A stretch of DNA of 64,000 bases. Source: Stratiolaelaps scimitus. Taxonomy: Eukaryota > Arthropoda > Arachnida > Mesostigmata > Laelapidae. Position numbers and translations under genes: made by a program. The stretch lies in contig JABWDB010000005.1 of NCBI GenBank assembly GCA_019614645.1, positions 13,195,001 to 13,259,000 on the forward strand, read 5' to 3'. The notes beneath the pieces were generated by a model. That model was not told the origin of the DNA and did not search any database. It worked only from the letters and a program-made list of their open reading frames with translations. Positions within the stretch are counted from its first letter, which is position 1; each line of letters opens with the position of its first letter. This document shows positions 1-12,830 of this stretch, piece after piece.

Positions 1-3000
1 GTCGTCGCCGCTGCTGTTATTGTTGTTGCTGGTTGCGTCTAACGTTGCACCACTCTCGGTATGCACGTGTGAGCATCGTGTCAACTGAGATTGACTGAGT
101 TCATGTCGCGGATATATACACAACTGATCAGCACTACTATGTGGTCTGCACCTTCAGACCGCTGAACTGCGTGGAGTGCTCCGTCGTCGCCGTCGACGAC
201 CCTATCGCTGTCACCGGGCGGCGGCACAGGCGTTTTTACTACGCTACGAGATGGCTCGAGATGGGCTCAAATCGCTAACACTCTGTTGTATTCATTTCGA
301 GGGTGCAAGCATGTCAAAAGTGTACCGCAATTTTGTGCACTAACGCCAACGCGTACGGCGTAGGCGGAAGGCAAAGCTCTAGCAACGTGCTTCAATCTAT
401 TATGCCGGTTATATTATAATCTATAATATGACCGTTGAATGAGGATATGGGCAATAACTTGCAGGCAATTCCTTCTTAAAAGATATTTCAGGACATGCAA
501 GCCAGAGATGGCGAGCACGTTATTCTAGAAAAGCGTCGGAGGAGCCCTCGTTATGACCACTGAGATCCTCTCGAAATCCTTTAGTATTCGTCCCACGTAG
601 CAAAAAGTGACCATGATCTATTGCTATTGAGGGCCACGTGCGGAGAGAGAGAGAGAGACAACACAGTAAATTCACCGATTTCACAATGGCTTCCAGGGCT
701 CCCATTTATTCTCCTGATCGGCTGCCACGGCCGGCATCGAAAGAGTGCGTGCCACTCTGTTGGATGACGATACGAACATGATGCTCTCTCTCTCTCTCTC
801 TCTCTCTTCACACACACACACATACACACAAACAGATCAATGAAGGAAAAATTGGTTATCTCGCATTCGCCAAAGCGTCGGTGTATGCATTTGGCTTTGA
901 CCTATGTCTACAAGCACGCCACAGCTAGCCAAAACTATAATGACAACACCTTATAGGTATACCGTTTTTTTTTCATACATTTATTTACATGTTTTTGTAT
1001 TTTTAAATGGTCTTTATAGGTTTTGTTTCAGTTTTACATGTTTTTTTAAAGATATTTTACCTGCTATTTTATACTTTTCATGTACTTTTGGTCTTTTTTC
1101 AATTTTTTTCATATATGGTTGCGGCGTAACGAGCATACGTCCTAGCTACCTAAAACCTTTGACACGCTGACACACACTCACACCACACCTCAACTTGAAA
1201 TTCAGCTAGGTTCTCGCATATCCCAATAGAGAGTTCTATGCGGCTGCTGCTACATCTTTTGGGTCTTGTTGTTCGAATACTTGATGTGCGTCTGGGATCA
1301 CCATGTCCCGTATTGTATCGTCACTCCGAGTGCTATTGTAGTACAGGCGGAGTTGAATAGCTATCAATCATCGTAGTTAACTGGAAGTGTCCCGTCGGAC
1401 GGCTTGAAGCAGGACGTCGAAGAAAACCGTTGCCGTCGCCCATTACAGCGAGGCGTCGGGGGTCATGTGCGTTCACGCTCAACACGAAGGTCATTCGGAT
1501 CGAAAACTCAGTAGATCCGGCCACCCCTGCCGTATTCGCTAATCAGTGAGAGGAGGACGTGCAGATTAGGAAAAGTCGGAGGTAAACTACCCCCGGCGAT
1601 AAGGGGCAATGAAGTGCGCTGGGGTGGTGTGCGCGGGTTCGGCAAACAATAGAATCAGGCTATATTTAGAATATGCTTTAATGCGCCCAGTTATTTTCGG
1701 CTTTTGGCTGCAAAGGGAGTCGCCGATCGACGGTGACACCACATACATTGATCGGCTGTTATGGGGTTGTCTCTCGGCGAGCGCCGTGAGAGTGGCCGAG
1801 GGGGGGCAGCGGCGACTCGCTCTACCGCGAACAGCGGAACATTATCTGCCTAGTATCGTCATTATATCGAATAAGAAAAGGGGGCTCGAGTTCACTTCCA
1901 GAGAAAGAGATAGAGAGAGATAGATAGAGAGAGAGAGTATAACGCTCTATATAGAGCTGAGAGCTGTACGTGAAAGTGAACCATCTGTACAGGTAGTCAC
2001 TCGTTATCAAGGTCGACCAACGATGGCCGCGCGGATCCGAGCGACAATAAATAGGAGAGAACACCATCATCGATCTGGACGCAGCTACATATGCCTATAC
2101 CTGAATACACTTGTTGAACACAATGTCGCCGGGTCTCTATCCGGCCGCCAAAAATAGCAGCAGAGACAGACGCACCGGAGGCAGCGTCGACGCGTCGGCA
2201 CCATGAAATGTTCAAGTGCGGCCGAGGCAAACGAGAAAAAAAGCACACCGCTCAATCCAGCCCAACCCAGCCTGAGCGCACTGATGGGCGGTGAACGCAC
2301 AGCGAATGTCAGTGTGCCGTTTCCATTTGTCGACCGATGGTGATCCCCATCGATAACGATACTGTTTGTGTACTAGACGTTTAGACTAAAAGCTTCATAT
2401 ACCCGCTGGCCAAATCGATTAAACCCTCACAAATGTTCCCTTCATCTCGTCTGTTATTGGTAGTCGTCCCGTCGATGTCCAGCCAGCCATCATCATACAC
2501 CATACAGCATATGAAGCGCATATGGGCAAAAAATAGCTTTATCGCATGTTCGATAGGTCCGTCTGCTTTTCGATCTATTCATTCGGGTTCGCCGATACTC
2601 GGCGAAATGCGAGACGCATGGGCCACCGCCGCGCGCTCGCAAGCCACCGTCTGAACCGGCAAAAGCATACTACGCGGCTGCGAAAGTGGTGCCAACCGCG
2701 TCCGAGGTACTGCGACCTCTTGGATACGAACTCGATCTGGAGTGTTTGTTTGCGGACTCTCTCTCTCTCTCTCTCTCTACCTGTTGTTTCGAATTGCATT
2801 TGGTTGCGGTATGGAATTGCAATCGAGTGGGTATCATCGACGGGACTGCAGCCGTCCTGACATTCATATAGTGTACTAATGCTATTGAAAAGTACAGAAA
2901 TAGACTAGATCAAATATGATTGAAATACGATATATAATAGCAATTTAATGTCGACGCTGATAAAAATGGCCAAGAGGCACATTTTGTACATTGCTTAGAT

Positions 3001-3040
3001 TTTACAATACATGGGACCAATAATAAAATAATCTAATTCA
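1..3040. other. Non-coding stretch with GA/CT microsatellites
   Basis: No open frame here looks conserved, and none is flanked by convincing splice sites. The stretch holds CT/GA runs near 786-806, 1905-1938 and 2757-2779, a (CA)n run near 808-830, and a T-rich patch at 960-1110. Short open frames cross the microsatellites and encode only RERERE or SLSLSL strings, as expected from repeats. It may hold UTR or intron sequence of a gene outside the window, but nothing in the sequence shows this. Confidence 0.5.
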
Positions 3041-3043
3041 AAG

Positions 3044-3122
3044 GGGTTGTCTGCCTTATGAAGCAATGCCGAAAGCAGCTGTACCGTGGACGTTAAATGT
3101 TGGCTGAGAGTCAGCCCGGAAA
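3044..3122 (+). repeat. Dispersed repeat family B, partial copy
   Basis: This copy carries the family's shared blocks: a 'TTATGAAGCAATGC' block, then 'GTACCGTGGACGTTAAATG', then a GGCTGA...TCAGCC element. The same blocks recur at 7081, 9676, 31196, 48806 and 49265 in both orientations. The fuller copies at 7081 and 49265 continue into a tRNA-like B-box, so the family is probably a tRNA-derived SINE. This copy lacks that head. It abuts the hairpin at 3140-3243. Confidence 0.55.
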
Positions 3123-3139
3123 ATTTATAATAATCAAAA

Positions 3140-3243
3140 AAATAGCTATATCGCAATGGGAACAGCCGGGACGTAATGTAAACTATATGTGTATATGTTA
3201 TAGTTTACATTACCCCTGGCTGTTCCCATTCCTATATAGCATA
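3140..3243. repeat. Long imperfect hairpin, about 45-bp arms
   Basis: The left arm (3140-3187) and right arm (3199-3243) are reverse complements with only a few mismatches or one-base bulges, around an 11-nt loop. The core block AATGGGAACAGCC and the block TAATGTAAACTATA are identical in both arms. The RNA would fold into a stem-loop of about 100 nt. Candidates are a palindromic MITE-type element, a long-hairpin small-RNA precursor, or a recent inverted duplication. No open reading frame explains it. Confidence 0.75.
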
Positions 3244-3299
3244 TTGTTTATTAACGTTACCCTAGTGGCGCGATTGCAGAAAGTAGCCTCCTAAAATAA

Positions 3300-6200
3300 G
3301 TGCACGCCCTCAGAATATGATCTATGTTTTGAAGCATCCCCACCTAAGCGGATCACGTTCTGAATATTTCTTCAACAATTATTTCGACTGCTTCTCCCGT
3401 AAATCCAGTATTAAATGTCCACATTGACGATCGACCAAACTCAGATGGCGAAATCAAATCACTACACAATCAACTGTATGTGGACTTTCAACTTGGCCGC
3501 GGTTGGCGCATGTCACATAGCATTAATTCAATAACTAAACACATCGATATGCGTCAACAAACAACACGATATGATATTCCTTGAACATCCGGCATGTATA
3601 GTATTAAGCGGTTCCAGGATTTCCCCGAAATCTACAGCCGTTTTGATCATCAATCTCATTAGGAGGACACGAGGAAGTTGTCAGTAAACAAAGAAGTTGG
3701 TGAACTGATCATACAAATGGTCCGCATATCCATCCGCTGTTTGCAATCCAAAAGACTTGGTCGTGTTTGTATCATACATAATAGTGTCCATGTATGAACC
3801 CGCCACACGATGTTGGATTCCGGTGAACTTCGTCCGTTTGAATTGGACCTCCAATACAGCCGCCTTCCGCATCGTTCATAACCGATTGCGGCAACACTAA
3901 ATTACATAAATCAATTAATTAGGTGAATTCTTTGTCTTTTTTTTGCGTACGTTTGCCCTCCCCCCACACCCCGCCGCTACCTCTACCACCGAGACTCTGC
4001 CATAGAGTTAGCATCAGGGTGATATACGGGAAAGTGTTTAAAGTTAATTGGTATATTTAATGAGTACAACAAAACGAGCATCCAACAAACACAATCTTAA
4101 CACAGCCAAAAGCCGCCTCAGTTAAGCTGAACGTGGTGATTGATTGCGCGTCACCTACGAGTTGTCATGTTTCCACAACAGTTGTATTGTTAAAGTCTCG
4201 AGATATATATATATATATATATATCCCGAGACTTTAACAATATATATATATATAGATATATATATATATATATAGTAGAACACAACAGCATGATATGACA
4301 ATTTTCTTCAGTGGCAAGCATAGAGATCGCCGCACGAGGACAGGTTTCACCAGTGAAATTCCGAGTAGAACCGTTTGAATTTGCATGTGAGGTGTTTTCG
4401 AACAAAAATCAATGTTTTCCAATTCTGAACTTGGTTGGAGTAATCTTTTACTGATTATGCGGCCACAACTTTACGAGGACGTCTCAAGGAAATGCGCAAT
4501 AAGAGCCAATTCCAAACCTCGGCCAACCCAGTGTTTTCCGGATAAAATAGCGATCAAGTCAATTTAGAAATGTCCGATAGCCGCCGTGAACGTGTGCAGA
4601 GTGCACGTCTCCACTGCATTCAGCGTTAGAATGCAACAGGATCGTCAGAGGCAGCTAAATTTAATTTGTTTCGTAATTCTTAATAATCACCATCATCTGT
4701 TGTTCACACAGAATTGCAGACACCACAAATATCGATTGATTCTATAATATGCGTAGGCTATATTTTGGCCGCTCGTATTCCAGCTAATTAGTGCACACCT
4801 CTGATCGATCCGATGTGACAATGCCCCCCACCGAACCGTTTGAGCAGATGGTCGATGGTTGTTGCCAGTGTTCTCTCGCAGCTATTACATACGAATGACA
4901 TAATGAATGGTTAATTAACATGGGCCGGGTGATGAAGGTCACTAGAATGCCGGTTCCGATGTGATATTTGATATTCGTTTTGTGACCTCGGCTCGACTCT
5001 TATAGTTTGTGTATCATCCTTGCACACGTACGACACTACCAACGAATCGTTTATATATATATATATATATTGTATTATGCCGTATTTGCATCAACGCACT
5101 CAAAATAAGTCAAAGTTTAAGCTGCTTATTATAGCTGCTCTCGCTCACTCATTCAAAACTCTCTGATGAGGCTGACGAATTAGGCAAGCTACTATTTGTC
5201 GTTGCAAAGGGCCTCGAAATGCTCTTAGCTGTACGGCTGTATCGTTTTGAAAATTTGTCACAGATGCACACTTGATCCGTTTAGGCCTCGTAGTTCCTGC
5301 GTAAAACCTTCGCCAGATTCTGCCAAGCATCAACGGCTACCCGGAAGATATCGATGCGTTCTTCTCCCGTTGTGGCCCGTTCCGCATCTATTTCGCAGCA
5401 GTAATATTAAAAAAAATATATATATATGTTCATATGCTACGACTGTCAGCCGACAACTGTCCGCCAGACGGGTCTCGCCATAGAGCCATGGAATTTTGGC
5501 GGCTGTCACCGCCGCCGCATTGCGGATAAGCTGAACTCAGTAAACGCCTAAGCTGAAACTGGTAAGTTTGCCAGTGAATCGGTGGGCAGCAGAATATCTG
5601 CGACAGATTTCCCGTTGTAAACACAGCGTTGCTCGTTAGGGGGAACATTGCCACGTCGCCGCTGTCCGGAAGACTAAACAGTCGGCCACAGGCGACACCC
5701 TGTGGTCGCGAATGGTGGTCGAGGCGTGATGCAGCAGCAGCAGCACTCAAACGCAATGTGTCCGGCTCGCGACGATCCGTCTTCGGAAGTTCAACGTCAC
5801 AGTCGCGTTGAGGATGAGTCTGCTTTTGTAGCGCGTATCCGCGTCGTGTCGTCCCCACCATTCCCGAATCTAGACAGATAACGGTATCATAAGCTGGGGT
5901 TTTACGGCAAAATGCTGATTGAGTACAGGATTGCCTATAGTCGAAACCTGTCAGCCGCTCCGGCTCGCATTGTTGAGCGTTTGATATGTAATGCTATGCA
6001 TGTGTTTAGAGGCATACTTACTCCGGCTGAAGTCGTTCTCAGTGATGCATCTGCTGTACCTAATTGTCTTTGTTTGACAGGCCCTGCATCGACAATGCCC
6101 CGATTTGTGCAAAATGGGTTCAACCCTTCTGACTGCCGACCCCATGTCCCCTGCCTCGGCTGTCTTCAGAGTATGCCTTCTTGAATTATATTACATAACA

Positions 6201-7070
6201 TATTCTTCTGAAAGGACCTCATCAAAAATTTGAGACAGATCCATTGAGAAGTTATAGTACTCACGGCAGACCTCACGTCTAGTATATTATACTTAATGGC
6301 TTGACATACCGTCGAACTACTCATGCGCAGAGGAACTTCTTTTCAAGGTCCCAGATTGACCTCACTTGTTCCTCGGTGTGCTCTCAGTTCTTCTTCTCTA
6401 TCTGTCTCTCCGATTTTCTCTCTCTTTCTCACCTGCCAAACGGTCGGCATTGGCCAGCATTATCTGTCATCTTAGCTTGAAGCGATGCGTGCTGAACGTG
6501 GTGTTGCCGAGCGCTCTACGAGTCCACTTTCATTTTAACCTATCGACTAGACGGTGACCGCGCGCCGGACTTGCTCAGGTATGCTTGACTCCGTGCTGCC
6601 TCAGAGTTCATGCAGTAGTTCATTTTCTTAGCAACCAAATTCTGCACGTATTAAATTTTGGCGTCTTGTGGACATCCCAGCCAGAGATGGCGGCTAAATA
6701 AGCACGTGAGGGATATCTGCGAATTCGTCGACAGCTATCACCTTGAACGACAGATCCACGTGCTAATTATAGCCTGGTGGTTATTTTAGATTGGCGAAGA
6801 CGGCTTGATTTTTTTCTCGTCGGCTTGAACCGAATGATTATCAACACGAATTAGCTCGGCGTGCTTATTTTTTTTATCGTTTTTAATCATCGCCGGTTGC
6901 AAAACAACGATGGCTAAACACCGTCCGAATTTACGTTTACTACCACTAACTACTACAACCTCGAGCTTCAAAAGACTGTTTCCCATAGCTGACACTCAAC
7001 TAGCTGCCCTTCTTCGCTGAACTCGGTATCACCTGTACAACAATAATAACAACTATATCACTAGAGTTAA
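3300..7070. other. Non-coding stretch, no gene recognised
   Basis: No conserved protein is visible on either strand. An open minus-strand frame of 143 codons at 5430-5861 has no recognisable domain and no supporting splice sites. AT microsatellites lie at 4203-4224, 4241-4275 and 5050-5070. A snap-back hairpin at 4186-4241 is listed separately. Confidence 0.4.
4186..4241. repeat. Snap-back hairpin closing an (AT)n core
   Basis: The block ATTGTTAAAGTCTCG at 4186-4200 recurs in reverse complement at 4225-4241, with an (AT)n run between them. A second AT run follows at once. The unique-sequence arms show that this is an inverted duplication anchored on the microsatellite, more than AT self-complementarity alone. 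Inference: replication slippage or fold-back synthesis at the AT tract. Confidence 0.65.
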
Positions 7071-7080
7071 GAGATTTTTA

Positions 7081-7227
7081 GTTGGCTGACTCTCTCAGCC
7101 AACAGTTAACTTCCACGGTATAACTGCTCTTAGCATTGCTTCGTAAGACGGACTGCCTTTAAATACAAATGTGCAACGGTGAGGATCGAACCCGTGCGCC
7201 TACGTGTCTCTCCTCCGATTGCGAACA
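7081..7227 (-). mobile_element. tRNA-derived SINE-like element, family B
   Basis: Read on the minus strand, this copy begins with a tRNA-like head containing the RNA polymerase III B-box GGGTTCGATCC, followed by a body with GCAATGC, CCGTGGA and a GGCTGA...TCAGCC hairpin. The closest relative is at 49265-49432, in the same orientation and order, with many substitutions. Partial copies lie at 3044, 9676, 31196 and 48806. A good A-box is not obvious. The multiple diverged copies, no coding capacity and B-box support a SINE-type retroposon. Confidence 0.6.
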
Positions 7228-7415
7228 ACTATATTACTACTATTACTACAATAATTGTTTGCTCATATATTCACATGCTTTAATTACTACATACAAGCCA
7301 TACAAGAGAACTTGAGCATAGTACATAAGTGTTCCTCTAATAAAGCAATATACTACTACTAACTACGATTACTGTTGCTGTTACAAACGATAATCGTCAC
7401 CATGATGTTGTCGTA

Positions 7416-7438
7416 AGAGAGAGAGAGAGAGAGAGAGA
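7416..7438. repeat. (GA)n microsatellite
   Basis: A perfect dinucleotide run of about eleven GA units. Similar GA/CT runs occur at 786-806, 2757-2779, 7951-7967, 22078-22101, 30969-31014, 49028-49052 and 53379-53442. Confidence 0.9.
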
Positions 7439-7439
7439 C

Positions 7440-9670
7440 AGTCGCGAGATGGCTCACCCGTCGGTGGTCACCGTCGCTACGCCGCAGACAACAGGAAGTG
7501 ATCAGGGTACAACATCATCATGATCACCCACACACACGCGTCTACACAGATCATTGCGTGGTAGCAGCAAAGCAATGATCTGATGGCGAGGAATTTCGCC
7601 CGAAATTATCGGCCAGTAGCCGCGTCAGACCGTCGGATCGTGTCTGCGGAGATGGGGAGCGGGGGGGGGGGGCTATGGCAGGGGAACGGGTCCCCTTGAA
7701 CTCAGTACCACAACGGGAAGACGATGCTCTAACGAGAACGAGAGCCGACGGGCTCTCGGCGGCGGCGGCAGCGGCGGTGGCAGCTGCGACTCCGGCGGCG
7801 AAGTTCATCTGTGGTTCAGTATGGTACGTAGAACGCCATCGTCGCTATAAAACGACAACGGACGGGACGTGCAGACAGCGAATGGCGGGCGAAAAAAAAA
7901 TTGCAGAATTAAGAACATACGCGTGCTTGTTCTTTTAGAGTGCCCAGACAGAGAGAGAGAGAGAGAGTCGACGAGCGTTGTCATTGAGTATATCGATTAG
8001 TCGTAGAAAGCTCGGAAATGTTTGATAACGATAGTGTAACATATTGAATTGTTGGATGGAGTAGATAGCAGGTGTGATTCGGGGGACAAACTCTCGGTTG
8101 AGCCAACGCATAGTAATACACTAATATAGGTAATAATGCTGTAATCATAATCATACGTATCTATCCATGTCATTTATGGCTTCCTGTGTGCATATATTAC
8201 AAATGGTATACCAACCCGTGTTTCGGATAGTATAGAAGTATTTAAATCCCGAATCGAATTCTAACCAGTCGGGTGAAGAGTAATTAATCCGGAGTAGGGT
8301 TCAACTTTGGTTCAGCTCATACTTTAAATGAGCTCAACATTGTCTGTGTTGACCGATTTCGCACCAACGAATCAGTGTTAACGAAGAAAGACAGCTGTTA
8401 CGCCAGGAACGAATCGGATGGGCGAAAGTCTATAAAAAAGAAACCTTAGTCTGCTGTTGCTCTCGCTGGTATTCCACTATAGTATTATAGTAGTAAGCAA
8501 TAAACGATTCAAAATATAGCCACTTCTAAATGTCGCTCAGCTTGAGATGCACACGTTTTCCCGATCTTCATGCTGTCGTTGTCGCCGCTTATTTATAAGG
8601 TGTCGCACTCAAACGTTCTCAAACTCTCGGGCGGGTAAGATGCTTGACGGAGCTGTCTGTTCGCCATTTCGTAGTTCATTGACCAACCATTTCTAGCTAC
8701 GGATTACTCCGGGGGACGGACGGCACGATAAGCCACCTGCGCAAAGAGTAGCGGGGCGTCGAATGGCAGAGAAATACCATTCACTATTCAGTGTACCAAT
8801 AAAGAAGCTTTCCCAATCGTCATCAATATAGCGGAGACGTTGGCAGAGTCTGTGTGGACACTTCTCTGCCGTTGGGGTGCGCATTTAATCGAACTCACAG
8901 GACCCTATTTCGCACTCCAGCAATACGTACCCATGGGTACGCTACAATTCATGTCCGGCCCTGGAGACGGCATTTCGATACGGTATCACGCAGTACCTTG
9001 TCCCGGCCATGTGTGTCTGTTTGTGTGTGGGGCCGCTTCAGCATTTTGACAACAAACTCCTCCTCCTCCTCGTTGCCCTTCGTGGGTCCACGGACGCCGT
9101 CTTTTCGTAGGCATTTGCACAAAACGGTTAAGGCAGGTCAGCCTGGCCGATCAAACACTCGTATTGGTAATCATATTCAGTGAGTTCAACGGGCTCGCAC
9201 ACCGCGCCTGAGTGAGCGATTCGTGATGAAATCTTCATTCGAAGATAATTCGCTGCCACCATGAGGGTCATTGACATGTTTGTTCTCTTTAATATAATAC
9301 ATTCATTCAGTTGGGACTCATGTGATACCAGGGGCTCTGTGCGGCAAGACCGGCGTACACTGGTGCATTCGTTGATCCAGCCTGACAATCACGTCTAGTG
9401 TTCACGTTTACACGATGAAACATTCGTTAGAATGCAGATGATAGAATGGTTTCTTAATGTAACTAAATGATTTCGCATTTAATTTTAATATTACCAAAAG
9501 GTGTCACGTAATGTTTACGTAAACATTTCTTTTATTAATAATTATAAAATAACAAAAATAATCCAGAAGAAGCTCTGATGGTCTTGTAGCATAGATTGAG
9601 CTAAGATATTTACCGATCAACGTCCAAGGTGATTTTCGAATGGGTCCCTGTATCGGCCTGAGTAAAGTAA
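7440..9670. other. Non-coding stretch
   Basis: Poly-G (7663-7672) and a GGC-rich patch (about 7757-7800) sit in open frames on both strands. These encode alanine/serine-rich low-complexity peptides with no recognised domain. The rest is unique sequence with no gene I can support. Confidence 0.4.
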
Positions 9671-9675
9671 ATATT

Positions 9676-9766
9676 CAGGGCTGACTCAAACACCCTTAAA
9701 CGTTTGACGTCCCCGGTACAACTGCTTTGCTTATTGCTTCATAAGATGGACCCCTTGAAAATGAAA
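9676..9766 (-). repeat. Dispersed repeat family B, partial copy
   Basis: This copy shares the order GGCTGAC, then a CCGGTACAACTGC block, then TTGCTTCATAAGATGGA, with the copies at 7081 and 49265. The tRNA-like head is missing. It is one of the more diverged members. Confidence 0.5.
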
Positions 9767-9986
9767 AGGGGTCCGTATTGACCTGTATCGTCTTTTTATC
9801 ACTTATACATTGCGTCGATGCTCCAGAAGTATTTGCTTGAAAATTAGGTATTGCTGTGAGAGAATACGAACGAGAATGGTATAAAAACGTGAACGGTACA
9901 AATAAGAAATTAAAGTCTACGCTGTATTTTTAAGGTAGCTGCATATGCATTTGATATATTTTTCGTATATTGAAGGTATAATCATG

Positions 9987-10607
9987 TCAATACTGACACA
10001 CGAGTGTATTTTTAAATCGAACTGTTGAAGTTCGATTTGCGAAATATAAATATCGCTGGTAGGATGAAGGCACCGGTATCAGCATCGCATCCAAGGACAA
10101 TTTCGCGTTGTGCAACGGTTGTGAATTTTCTCCAGAGCCCAAATATGTTTCGCAAGGCAAAGGCGCCAGACATCCGAACAATACAAGAGGTTCGGGCCAT
10201 TCGTCAACATAAATGTCAACATTTGAATAGAAGTCAGGTCGTTTGATTGTCAAGAACAAGCGTGGTGCTACCTTATTAAGCGCCAAAGGATTTAGAACCC
10301 TAGGATTTCCGGTTCGATTCCCACACCATACATATTGCTTGAAGTAACACGAAGTAAAGTGATTCCTAACCAAGGCCCAACTAGCAAACACCTCCAGGGT
10401 CGAGACCTCGACAAGTTCAGTCATTAAGCCGTGGTGGATACCAGCGCGATTGGTCCATTTCCGATCCAGCGTTGTGTCTGGAAGTTGGTGTCCATCGATC
10501 GGAATCGACTGACGGCTATACCTACACTCGGAGGTTACGTCAGAAGTGATTCGAACTCCAATAGACCCAAGGATCGTCCTTAAGGTCCAACAAGGTTGCC
10601 TGCTCAT
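9987..10607 (-). other. Unassigned 206-codon open frame
   Basis: This is the longest uninterrupted frame in the left third of the window, and it opens with an ATG. The translation shows no signal peptide, membrane segment, repeat or domain that I recognise, and its composition is unremarkable. Its length is a little above chance expectation but not decisive. It has no neighbours in a shared arrangement and no clear splice signals. It could be a single-exon gene, a transposon fragment or a chance frame; chance or a fragment is more likely. Confidence 0.15.
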
Positions 10608-12792
10608 TCCTCTCGTACGGCTGTTCGAGAGCGAACGAAAAATGCTATCTAAGCCTCATCAACGAACCGAGTCCATACGTCATTGTGTCAGCAAATAGGA
10701 AAATCTTTTACCCTCCACACGAAGGCTGAAAATCTTTTACCCTCCATTGCCGGCGTTTCCTGTTTGAGCAAACGTATGCGATATCATATACAGTAGCTCT
10801 GCTTCATGAAATCAAACAACCGCAGCCGTCCATCGAAAATTTAAGAAAAACAGTCAGTTATCGAAAAACAGAGCGATGCCGAATTATTTTCTCACCTCCT
10901 GACGCAGATCTCAGAGAGGTGTTATAAACGCCCCGATTAGCGGTAACCGCTATCGTCATCGCCGCTCTGCCGTCGGTCTCGCCATGTGTGTTTAGTATGT
11001 CGTTAATCCAGGCAAGATTAAGCGAGTTTCATGGTTTTCTGCGGAACCCCGTCAGACGCTACAGTGGATGATCTTCAGGGTGCATTGGTCACTACAGCCT
11101 CATGCAACACCCAACAGCAGGGCGCGCCCGCTATTTTCCGATGTATTTCCGTACCTTCCCGGGTACCCCCGACCCCCAGCAGGGTCTCACCATGTGACAA
11201 ATCCTTTGCGCCCCCCCCCCCCCCTTCCCCCCGTTTCCGCTTGATTTAACACAGGGCACGACGTGTGTGACTCCACGTGCGTAACCTCCATGCGCTTCGT
11301 TGTGTGGGAGCCAGGATAAGCTGACACCCTCGGCCTCCTGGTACATCGTAGGGGTTTTACTGGAATATGGCGCCACGGTATCGTGTCTCAGAGTCCGCCT
11401 CTCCCTGAGGCTAGCTGCCCCCCCAGTCTTGCAATCTACTTCCGAGACAAAAGTACGTATGAGACTGAGAGAGCAACCGGCTGAGTTGATGGCTGAGGTT
11501 AATTAGGTAACAGCTGATTAGCGGCGTTTCCCTTGCTCTTATGGCTGGTATGGCCGTGTCATGAAATGTGAGAAATTCTCAGTAAGAAATGCCGCTCTAG
11601 GATCTCGAATCGTTGAAGTTGGCGTCCTTAGAAAGGGGGAGACGTTTTCAACCTTGTTTTCCCATGAGCAACGTTGACTGTTTTATCGACTGCTGTGTCC
11701 TGTGTTACTATGCATGTCGAGCACTACGACGGCTTATTGGTTCGCAGTGCCTCAGAGTGAAAGCCAGGCAACGACGCCAAGATAGAAAACATTGCTGAAA
11801 GCTCAATCGTTTCCAGGACGGCCTCGGCTCAAGTTCTCCCCAACTGCGTCTCCTGTGAGACCTGTGTACGTAATCAAATTTCGGAGCAATCACTTATCAG
11901 TCACCTGTCCCGATGCTGAAATTCACCGAACGCAACCAGCGCGTGCAAAGTGTTACCTTGCAAGCGATCGAAGCGAAGCTACCCTTCCCTACAGTCAGAG
12001 CACAGCCACAGTCTCCAATGGCCTCGACACCCACACTATCCTACTATTATCAAAATCGGCAGCAGCTGCAGCCATGTATGTTATAATAGCTGCTGAAAAA
12101 CGACACACGATGTCGCAAATAGGCCGACACGCCCCCCGCCAAGAGTTTCGACAGGGACATACATCTGTTGAGCAACGACCACTCGTCAATAGTGTCCGTC
12201 TCTCCTGAAGAGATTCGTGGCCACGCCACGCAACCATACCTCGGAGGTTCAGCGACGGAGGGACACCCGATGAGAGATCGTGACTGAGACGAGGCCTCAC
12301 AGCGAAAGATCAGCGATCTCCAAAGCAGCAGCAGCAGCAGCATCAACAACGACGGGCTCAGATATTTCGTCTGAGTTGTGCATGTCTCGGTGAGAGTGTT
12401 TTATGTAACCTTTAGCTTGGACACTTGCTCTGATGGGCGGTCAATCGACCGGTCGCCCTCGTAATCCTGTCCACTAGAAGCAGTTGACGGTTACTGTTTT
12501 GCATTTTCGGTTCCGTTCAGACAGACGGCGAACCGTTCACCCACCGACGAAAGCGGCACGAATAACTCGCTTTGCAGCGAAATCAGAGCGAAGGCGGTGT
12601 TTTATGGCGTTGCCGATTTGTCCATAGGGGACAATATAAAATAAATTAGGGACTGAATAAGTAATTGTACAAATACAATATGTAAAGATAAATATTGAAG
12701 GTCTGTATGATTGAGCATTGTATTTCGAAGGTCAATCCTACATTTGCCTATTTCAGTGATGGATTACTACGATCGTGCGACGATGAGCTTGT

Positions 12793-12794
<2 letters not shown>

Positions 12795-12827
<33 letters not shown>
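12795..12827. repeat. (AT)n microsatellite
   Basis: A run of about 16 AT units. Comparable AT runs lie at 37551-37575, 55461-55486, 56161-56192, 62944-62968, 63271-63303 and 63748-63781. Confidence 0.9.

Positions 12828-12830
<3 letters not shown>

Noticed and set aside
5300..5400. Plus-strand peptide-like stretch (INGYPEDIDAFFSRCGPF)
   Set aside because: It looks mildly protein-like but has an in-frame stop just upstream, no clear acceptor and no recognised family; too short to support.
10260..10335. GGTTCGATTCC motif suggesting a tRNA gene on the plus strand
   Set aside because: The bases around it do not form a T-stem, and no matching acceptor stem or D-arm is present; only a chance B-box-like string remains.
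10560..10620. Short string resembling a conserved large-subunit rRNA segment (TTCCTCTCGTAC)
   Set aside because: Flanking sequence does not match rRNA on either strand, so this is a short chance match.
11792..12208. 138-codon plus-strand open frame
   Set aside because: No recognisable domain, and the opposite strand is also open over much of it; not supported as a gene.
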